Assembly (NCBI GenBank): GCA_934597725.1
Contig: CAKTSK010000026.1
Location: forward strand, 1 to 27,126
DNA from: an uncultured Eubacteriales bacterium
GTDB taxonomy: Bacteria > Bacillota > Clostridia > Oscillospirales > Oscillospiraceae
Length of the DNA: 27,126 bases
Direction of reading: 5' to 3'
The stretch's first letter is position 1. Each line of letters starts with the position of its first letter. The position numbers and the translations under genes were made by a program. Below, piece by piece: positions 22,069 through 27,126 of the stretch. The notes beneath the pieces were generated by a model. The model saw only the letters and a list, made by a program, of their open reading frames with translations. It did no database searches and was not told the DNA's origin.

Positions 22069-23538
22069 ATGCGCATTCAACACAATATTATGGCAATGAA
22101 TGCCTACCGCAACTACACCGGCAACACCTCTGCCCTGTCCAAGAACCTGGAAAAGCTGTCTTCCGGCTATAAGATCAACCGTGCCGGTGACGACGCCGCC
22201 GGTCTGGCGATTTCTGAGAAGATGCGCGCCCAGATCACTGGCCTGGACGTGGCCCAGAAGAACGCCAAGGACGGCATCTCCCTGATCCAGACCGCTGAGG
22301 GAGCTCTGACCGAAGTCCATGATATGCTCAACCGCATGTATGAGCTGGCCGAGCAGTCTGCCAATGGTACTTATGAAAATAAGACAGACCGAGTTCAGTT
22401 GCAGAAGGAAGTTTCTCAGCTGCGGGACGAGATTGACCGTATTGCCGATTCCTCCAACTTTAACGGAATTAAGTTGCTTGATGGTAAGCTTGGTGGCGGT
22501 AAAGTTGGTGGATCTGCTGTTGTTGCAGTGGATACAACTGCAAAAATTGCTGCGTTTGATTTTACCGTTGAAGGTAAAGAGGGACTGACTGTTAAATTTG
22601 CTGCGGGCGATGCTGGTACAGAGAAAACAACTGCTGCCTGGAATGGAACAACCTTGACAATTACTCTGACAGGTAAGACCGGTGGCGGCAGCGAGTTCAC
22701 GCAGAAAGAGATTGATGACGCTATTGCGGCGGCTACCGGCACGAAACCTGATGGTGCATCTGATTTGAAGGTAACTATTAAGGATGGCGTAATTAAGGAT
22801 ACGGCTGAGACTGCGGCGGGTGACATCGCTGGTGCAAGTGTAACCACAGCCAAGCCTGCTTATGCAAAAGCAACCTCCGGTGGCATTGATTTTGTTTCTA
22901 CTAAAGCAGGAAACATTACTAGTAAAGTAATGATTGATACCATCGATGGCTCTAAGGGGCAGAGTGCGGTTGCTTATGCTAATGGAGACATCCATCTCAA
23001 TCTGAAGGGAACAGAAACTGTTGATGACATTAATAAGCTTCTGTCCAATGCTGGCATTGACCTGAAGGCAGAAAAGGTTGGTACGTTGGTAGCGAATGCC
23101 ACTGGCACAGCTTTGGCTGGTGGTGCGGGTCTTGCTAGTGAGGGATTGGTACTCCAAATTGGAGATACTTCGGAGACCTTTAACAAGTTGGAAGTTTCTA
23201 TCAAGGACTGCCATGCTGCGGCTCTGAAGATTGACACTCTGACCATTGCAGACCAGCAGAGTGCGGCTGATGCTTTGGACACCATTAAGGAAGCTATCAA
23301 CTATGTTTCCGATGTACGCGGTACTTTGGGTGCCAACCAGAACCGTCTGGACCACACCATCAACAACCTGTCCGTCATGGAAGAGAACATCCAGGACGCT
23401 GAGTCCACCATCCGCGACACCGACGTGGCCGACGAGATGATGGCTTACACCAAGAACAACATCCTCATCCAGTCTGCCCAGGCCATGCTGGCCCAGGCAA
23501 ACCAGGTGCCTCAGGGCGTGCTGCAGCTGCTGCAGTAA
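22069..23538 (+). CDS. Flagellin
   Basis: The filament subunit of the flagellum, secreted without a cleaved signal. The 489 residues have the conserved N-terminal D0/D1 region (MRIQHNIMAMNAYRNY, then KLSSGYKINRAGDDAAGLAISEKMR, ending about 140 at FNGIKLLDG) and C-terminal D1/D0 region (about 400-489, RGTLGANQNRLDHTINNL to QVPQGVLQLLQ). Between lies a variable surface domain of about 260 residues rich in Gly, Thr, Ala and Lys. The segment NRMYELAEQSANGT matches the region read by TLR5 in other flagellins. AGGAGG is six bases before the ATG. Codon use switches from GC-ending in the ends to T/A-ending in the middle, indicating a mosaic gene. It is the only flagellar gene here and follows the TldR-like gene. 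Confidence 0.96.
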   Translation: MRIQHNIMAMNAYRNYTGNTSALSKNLEKLSSGYKINRAGDDAAGLAISEKMRAQITGLDVAQKNAKDGISLIQTAEGALTEVHDMLNRMYELAEQSANGTYENKTDRVQLQKEVSQLRDEIDRIADSSNFNGIKLLDGKLGGGKVGGSAVVAVDTTAKIAAFDFTVEGKEGLTVKFAAGDAGTEKTTAAWNGTTLTITLTGKTGGGSEFTQKEIDDAIAAATGTKPDGASDLKVTIKDGVIKDTAETAAGDIAGASVTTAKPAYAKATSGGIDFVSTKAGNITSKVMIDTIDGSKGQSAVAYANGDIHLNLKGTETVDDINKLLSNAGIDLKAEKVGTLVANATGTALAGGAGLASEGLVLQIGDTSETFNKLEVSIKDCHAAALKIDTLTIADQQSAADALDTIKEAINYVSDVRGTLGANQNRLDHTINNLSVMEENIQDAESTIRDTDVADEMMAYTKNNILIQSAQAMLAQANQVPQGVLQLLQ

Positions 23539-23565
23539 TTCCCCAGCGGCCATCCAGAGGATACC

Positions 23566-23598
23566 AAAAAACAGGGCGGGATCTCCCGCCCTGTTTTT
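23566..23598 (+). terminator. Terminator of the flagellin gene
   Basis: AAACAGGGCGGGA and TCCCGCCCTGTTT pair around a two-base loop and are followed by T. The stem begins 27 bases after the flagellin stop. Confidence 0.92.
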
Positions 23599-23681
23599 CT
23601 ATGAGCAGGGTCCACCTTGTGCAAAGGGCCGCCCCTGCTTTTTATGTTCCTTCTTCCGTCATAACCTGCCTTAGAAAAGGG

Positions 23682-23714
23682 AAAAGCCCTGAGCCTTTGG
23701 GACTCAGGGCTTTT
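23682..23714 (-). terminator. Terminator of tmRNA
   Basis: On the minus strand, AAAAGCCCTGAG pairs with CTCAGGGCTTTT around a nine-base loop, followed by CCCTTTT. It lies five bases past the mature tmRNA 3' end. Confidence 0.85.
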
Positions 23715-23718
23715 GCCT

Positions 23719-24067
23719 TGGTGGAGGCGGGGGGAGTTGAACCCCCGTCCGAAAACACTTCCTCGGGAACCTCTCCGGGCGCAGACGGTTGTTTGCATTC
23801 CCGCGCCATGACGCAAGCCGTCATGCTTCATGGGTTGGTAGCTTCATTGGTCATGCCGGGGGCAAAGCTTACCCCGGTCACGTGCACCACTCAGATCATG
23901 CCCAAGCCCGGCTCGTGGTCCTTCCGGGGAGGACAGCCGCTAATCAAGCAGCGGCGAGAACTTCGTTACTGTCGTTCTTTAATTTATAAGTTGCCCGTTT
24001 TTAGGATGACAGGCGCATCCGCCCGCTATTCCCGCACCCATGTCCCCGTCGAAACCAGTACGCCCCC
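23719..24067 (-). ncRNA. ssrA: Transfer-messenger RNA (tmRNA)
   Basis: tmRNA rescues stalled ribosomes and tags the unfinished protein for destruction. The 349-base gene has a tRNA-like acceptor formed by 5' GGGGGCG (24067-24061) and 3' CGCCTCC (23729-23723), then A and an encoded CCA (23721-23719). The T-arm is GGGGGTTCAACTCCCCC and the 5' domain has GGTTTCGACGGGG. The tag frame runs 23994-23944: from resume codon GCA it reads ATYKLKNDSNEVLAAA, then TGA. The tag ends VLAAA rather than the common ALAA. SmpB, its partner, is encoded upstream on the same strand. No convincing promoter was seen directly before it, where repeat copy C lies. Confidence 0.96.
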
Positions 24068-24073
24068 AGATAG

Positions 24074-24300
24074 ACTTTTGGAATGGGGTCGGCAGGCGGG
24101 TTCTTGCCTGTGGGATACCTGTGTACGCAGGCGGTGGCCCAGACATACAGAGGCGCCCCATTCCAAAAGTGGGGATGCAGCCGCTGCGCGCGCTCTGCGG
24201 GCGCACTTGCGGCTGAGAGGTGTATTTTCCCCGGCAAAGCCGGCGAAAATACATACCAGATTTTATTTGAGCTTCTGCGGAAGGCCAAACTCTGCGAGGC
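24074..24300 (+). repeat. Structured intergenic repeat, copy C (ppiB-ssrA)
   Basis: The third copy of the four-hairpin repeat. SL1 is a perfect 15-bp inverted repeat (24074-24088 with 24156-24170) with a longer interior than copies A and B. SL2 pairs CAGCCGC (24178-24184) with GCGGCTG (24209-24215). SL3 is a 14-bp stem (24222-24235 with 24239-24252) with one mismatch. SL4 is a weaker GCTTC/GAAGGC around TGCG. The tail ACTCTGCGAGGC ends at 24300. Its plus orientation is opposite to the flanking ppiB and ssrA genes, unlike copies A and B. It accounts for nearly the whole 291-base gap. Confidence 0.75.
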
Positions 24301-24358
24301 AGGGAGGAGGGCTCCTTGCCCCTCAGGCGTTGGGTCGGTGTGTGGGAAGAGTGTGTTT

Positions 24359-24880
24359 TTAGAGCTTTTCCGGCTCGGGATAGTCCACGCCGAAGGTATC
24401 GACGGTGACGGTCTTCATCCGCTGGTCGGCCTTGGGCTTGTCGTTCATGCCGGTCTTGGCGGCGGCGATGCGGTCCACCACGTCCATGCCGTCGGTGACC
24501 ATGCCAAAGGCGGCATACTGGCCGTCCAGGAAATCCCCGTCGGCGTGCATGATGAAGAACTGGCTGCCGGCAGAGTCCATGGGCTGTGCCCGGGCCATGG
24601 AGAGCACACCGCGCTTGTGGCTCAGGTCGTTCTTCACGCCGTTGGCGGAGAACTCGCCCTTGATGCAGTAGCCGGGGCCGCCGATGCCCACGCCCTGGGG
24701 GTCGCCGCCCTGGATCATGAAGCCGGGGATGACCCGGTGGAAGATCAGGCCGTCATAGAAGCCGCTCTTGATCAGGCTGATGAAGTTGTTCACGCTGATG
24801 GGGGCCACATCGGGATAGAGCTCGGCCACGATCTTGCCGCCGTCCTCCATTTCGATGGTGACAATGGGATTTTGTGCCAT
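24359..24880 (-). CDS. ppiB: Peptidyl-prolyl cis-trans isomerase, cyclophilin type
   Basis: A 173-residue single-domain cyclophilin that speeds proline isomerisation during folding. No signal peptide is present, so it is cytoplasmic. Visible family blocks are FYDGLIFHRVIPGFMIQGGDP (catalytic Arg in FHRV), LSMARAQPMDSAGSQFFI and AAFGMVTDGMDVVD. AAGGAG precedes the ATG. It lies 51 bases after smpB on the same strand and is probably co-transcribed with it; repeat copy C then separates it from ssrA. Confidence 0.95.
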   Translation of the reverse strand: MAQNPIVTIEMEDGGKIVAELYPDVAPISVNNFISLIKSGFYDGLIFHRVIPGFMIQGGDPQGVGIGGPGYCIKGEFSANGVKNDLSHKRGVLSMARAQPMDSAGSQFFIMHADGDFLDGQYAAFGMVTDGMDVVDRIAAAKTGMNDKPKADQRMKTVTVDTFGVDYPEPEKL

Positions 24881-24931
24881 GATACTGTCTCCTTATCAAT
24901 GAAAATTTCTCAGGTATGGAATGGGGGGCGG

Positions 24932-25396
24932 TCAGCGGCGCTGTTGTTTCAGGGCGCGGTCCATCTCCCGTTTTGCGTCTTTTTTGGCGGCAGCTTCGCG
25001 CTTGTCATAGAGCTTCTTGCCCTTGCACAGGCCGATCTCTACCTTGACCCGCGGGCCTTTGAAATACAGGCTCAGGGGGACCAGGGTATAGCCGTCCTGC
25101 TTGATCTTGGCGAACAGCCGCAGGATCTCCCGCTTGTGCATCAGCAGGCGGCGGGGGCGGCGGGGCTCCCGGTTGAAGATGTTGCCCTTTTCATAGGGGC
25201 TGACGTGCATCCCGTTCAGGGTCATCTGCCCGTCCTTGATGGTGCAGAAGGCATCCTTCAGGTTGACGTTGCCCATGCGGATGGACTTCACTTCGGTCCC
25301 GGCCAGCTCGATGCCTGCCTCGTATTTGTCCTCCACGAAATAGTCGTGAAAGGCTTTGCTGTTTCTGGCGATCTGCTTTCTGCTCTCTCCGGCCAA
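24932..25396 (-). CDS. smpB: SsrA-binding protein SmpB
   Basis: SmpB binds the tRNA-like part of tmRNA and delivers it to stalled ribosomes. The 154-residue protein shows the typical start region (IARNSKAFHDYFVEDKYEAGIELAGTEVKSIR), then HVSPYEKGNIFN, RRLLMHKREI and the basic C-terminal tail (YDKREAAAKKDAKREMDRALK). A TTG start at 25396 is chosen: AAGGAGG lies eight bases before it, whereas the GTG three codons upstream overlaps that site. Its promoter is near-consensus. The ssrA gene lies 0.9 kb downstream, so both halves of the trans-translation system are together. Confidence 0.96.
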   Translation of the reverse strand: MAGESRKQIARNSKAFHDYFVEDKYEAGIELAGTEVKSIRMGNVNLKDAFCTIKDGQMTLNGMHVSPYEKGNIFNREPRRPRRLLMHKREILRLFAKIKQDGYTLVPLSLYFKGPRVKVEIGLCKGKKLYDKREAAAKKDAKREMDRALKQQRR

Positions 25397-25460
25397 GGCA
25401 GGCACCTCCTTCCGTGCGATACAATGGAAAACTTTCTTTTTGGGAAAGCGATGGTACTTT

Positions 25461-25489
25461 ATTATCCCTTATTCTATCCCATCTGTCAA
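25461..25489 (-). promoter_or_regulatory. Promoter of smpB
   Basis: On the minus strand, TTGACA (25489-25484), a 17-base spacer and GATAAT (25466-25461) form a strong sigma-A type promoter, about 65 bases before the TTG start. Confidence 0.82.
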
Positions 25490-25575
25490 GTCTTTCCCTG
25501 TCGTCCGGCCTTGATTTTCGCGGGCGGGAAGAACGTCAGGATGAGAGATCTTTTTCCCGAGAAGGGCTTCCTGTC

Positions 25576-25605
25576 TTGACGAAGAATGGAAGGAGATACT
25601 ATAAT
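25576..25605 (+). promoter_or_regulatory. Promoter of the MATE transporter gene
   Basis: TTGACG (25576-25581), an 18-base spacer and TATAAT (25600-25605). Because the -10 box covers the in-frame ATG at 25604, transcripts from it would start near 25612. This decides for the downstream ATG at 25655. Confidence 0.65.
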
Positions 25606-25654
25606 GGTGTCGCTTTTTCCAGAAAAAGTAACTCAGAATGGGGAGAGAGGACCG

Positions 25655-27019
25655 ATGGACATTGCAAAGAATCCACTGACCCAGGGCAGCGTGGTCAAGG
25701 CGCTGGCGGCGTTTACGCTGCCGTTTTTGCTGGCCAATGTACTGCAATCGTTGTACGGCGCGGTAGACTTGTTCGTGGTGGGGCAGTATTGCAGCCCGGA
25801 AAGCGTGGCGGCTGTTTCGACGGGGACCCAGGTCACCCAGATCGTGACGAGCCTCGTCACCGGCCTGACCCTGGGCGGGACGATCCTCATTGGCAACTAC
25901 ACCGGCATGGGGCGCTGGGACAAGGTAAAGGAAGCCATCGGGACCACGCTGAGCCTGTTCTTTTTGGTGGCCCTTGTCCTGACGGCGCTGATGCTGGTGT
26001 TTGAAGCGCCTTTGCTGAGACTGCTCAATACTCCGGCGGCGTCCTTTTCGGAGACCATGTCCTATGTGGCCATCTGCGCCTGGGGCAATGTGTTTATCTG
26101 CGGGTATAATGCGCTCAGCGCCGTGCTGCGGGGGTGCGGGGATTCGGTGCGCCCGCTGTATTTCGTCGCGGTGGCCTGTGTGGTCAACATCGTGCTGGAT
26201 GTTCTCTTTATAAAATATGTAGGGATGGGGGCCAGCGGCACCGCCCTGGCGACGGTGATCTCTCAAGGGCTCAGCGTGGTCATTGGGGTCGTTTCCCTCA
26301 AGCGGAGCCGGTTCCTGTTTGACTTCCGGCCGTCCAGCTTCCGTATCTCCCTGCCCATGGCCGGCCGTCTGGCCCGGCTGGGGGTCCCGATCTCCTTTCA
26401 GGAGCTGATGGTGCGGATCTCCTTCCTCTATCTGGCGGCGGTGATGAACGGCTGCGGCGTATATGCGGCTGCGGTGGTGGGGATCGGCAGCAAGTACGAT
26501 GTCTTTTCCATGCTGTCCGCTGTTTCCGTGTCAGACGCCCTGGCGGCCATCACGGCCCAGAACATGGGGGCGGGGAAGCCCGACCGGGCGCGGAGATCGC
26601 TGTGGATCGGGATGGGCTTTGCCCTTGCGGTGGCCAGCGTGTTCTGGCTCTGGGCGCAGGCTGCGCCGGAAACCATGATCGGCGTGTTTTCCCGGGATGC
26701 CGATGTCATCGCGGCTGGCGTGCCGTTTTTCCGGGCGTGCAGCTATGACTATCTGATGGTGGCCTTTGTTTTCTGTTTGAATGGGTATCTCAATGGCCGG
26801 TCCAAGACGCTTTGGACCATGGTCAGCTGTACCGTCGGGGCGCTGGCTTTGCGTATGCCGCTGGTCTGGTATGTGGGCCGTCATTTTGGGGATGACCTGG
26901 GGATGCTGGGTACGGTGGCGCCGGCGGTGTCCGGCGTCATGGCGCTCTATACAATAGGATATGTTTTGTGGGAAGGGAGGCGCGCTAACAGGAGATCGGA
27001 AAAAAGTTTGAAAAAATGA
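25655..27019 (+). CDS. MATE-family multidrug/cation antiporter
   Basis: An inner-membrane exporter that uses Na+ or H+ gradients to push out drugs or metabolites. The 454 residues form about twelve hydrophobic segments in two homologous halves. Family blocks include NPLTQGSVVKALAAFTLPFLLANVLQSLYGAVD at the start, GNYTGMGRWDKVKEAIG, NALSAVLRGCGDSVRPL and, in the second half, ITAQNMGAGKPDRARR. ATG 25655 is preferred over one at 25604, which has a good ribosome site but is covered by the -10 box; GGAG (25642-25645) serves 25655. The substrate cannot be told. It diverges from smpB and stands alone. Confidence 0.9.
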   Translation: MDIAKNPLTQGSVVKALAAFTLPFLLANVLQSLYGAVDLFVVGQYCSPESVAAVSTGTQVTQIVTSLVTGLTLGGTILIGNYTGMGRWDKVKEAIGTTLSLFFLVALVLTALMLVFEAPLLRLLNTPAASFSETMSYVAICAWGNVFICGYNALSAVLRGCGDSVRPLYFVAVACVVNIVLDVLFIKYVGMGASGTALATVISQGLSVVIGVVSLKRSRFLFDFRPSSFRISLPMAGRLARLGVPISFQELMVRISFLYLAAVMNGCGVYAAAVVGIGSKYDVFSMLSAVSVSDALAAITAQNMGAGKPDRARRSLWIGMGFALAVASVFWLWAQAAPETMIGVFSRDADVIAAGVPFFRACSYDYLMVAFVFCLNGYLNGRSKTLWTMVSCTVGALALRMPLVWYVGRHFGDDLGMLGTVAPAVSGVMALYTIGYVLWEGRRANRRSEKSLKK

Positions 27020-27029
27020 AAATTAGGGG

Positions 27030-27058
27030 TTGACTTTCCCGGCAGACCATGGTATTCT
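27030..27058 (+). promoter_or_regulatory. Promoter reading out of the window
   Basis: TTGACT (27030-27035), a 17-base spacer and TATTCT (27053-27058). No reading frame follows in the remaining 68 bases, which hold a GGCCG/CGGCC hairpin and an A-rich GTTTGAAAAACTTGAAA stretch. This resembles the leader of a stable RNA gene or rRNA operon, but the target lies outside the window. Confidence 0.6.
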
Positions 27059-27126
27059 ATCAAAGCTGTCGCGAGACGGGGCCGAAAAACGGCCAAGAGG
27101 AAAGAAAAAGTTTGAAAAACTTGAAA

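Noticed and set aside
25604..25654. Earlier ATG start for the MATE gene
   Set aside because: It has a good ribosome site, but the -10 box of the only visible promoter covers it, so it would not be in the transcript. The family start matches the ATG at 25655.

Overview
The window is a GC-rich (roughly 60%) chromosomal segment. Complete de novo arginine biosynthesis with an ArgJ cycle, tmRNA/SmpB, strong AGGAGG Shine-Dalgarno sites, frequent TTG/GTG starts, a flagellin and anaerobic redox proteins point to an anaerobic Clostridia, most likely an Oscillospiraceae-type gut bacterium. That assignment is inference from gene style, not from a marker gene. Gene density is high and no CRISPR array or rRNA was seen.

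Layout. (1) 1-75: tRNA-Leu(TAG), cut by the window edge, with its promoter. (2) 309-8670, + strand: argG-argH-argC-argJ-argB-argD-argF, together converting glutamate to arginine (carbamoyl phosphate synthase is not here), closed by a bidirectional terminator. Two copies of a structured intergenic repeat sit after argG and after argB. (3) 8788-11531, - strand: an alkyl-DNA repair protein, an SLH-domain surface protein and a RodA/FtsW-like glycan polymerase. (4) 11782-13595, + strand: tsaE, tsaB (tRNA t6A modification) and upp. (5) 13648-14121: two tandem tRNA-Leu(CAG) genes, each with its own promoter and terminator. (6) 14177-15340, - strand: a membrane-anchored XRE regulator and an odd lipoprotein carrying half of a DHFR/RibD-like domain. 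(7) 15580-19705, - strand: a two-component system and a redox operon (TlpA-like lipoprotein, a 48-residue CxxC protein, a polyferredoxin membrane protein). Both operons carry the same TCTAACA direct-repeat operator. (8) 19959-20228: a small NrdD-tail-like protein. (9) 20543-23538, + strand: a TnpB homologue with all three RuvC catalytic positions replaced, followed directly by a structured non-coding stretch and a flagellin gene. (10) 23719-25396, - strand: ssrA (tmRNA), a third repeat copy, a cyclophilin and smpB. (11) 25655-27019, + strand: a MATE transporter, then a promoter for something beyond the window.

The most exciting item is region 9. The substitutions D to N196, E to K280 and D to A361, with the zinc ribbon kept intact, are the hallmark of TldR-type proteins: nuclease-dead TnpB relatives that act as RNA-guided repressors. 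Its place immediately upstream of a flagellin gene recalls the flagellin-linked TldRs reported in enterobacteria, but here in a Clostridia-type genome and with a mosaic flagellin. Second are a family of repeats whose four hairpins covary between three copies, and a probable response-regulator regulon linking the two-component system to extracytoplasmic thiol redox proteins.
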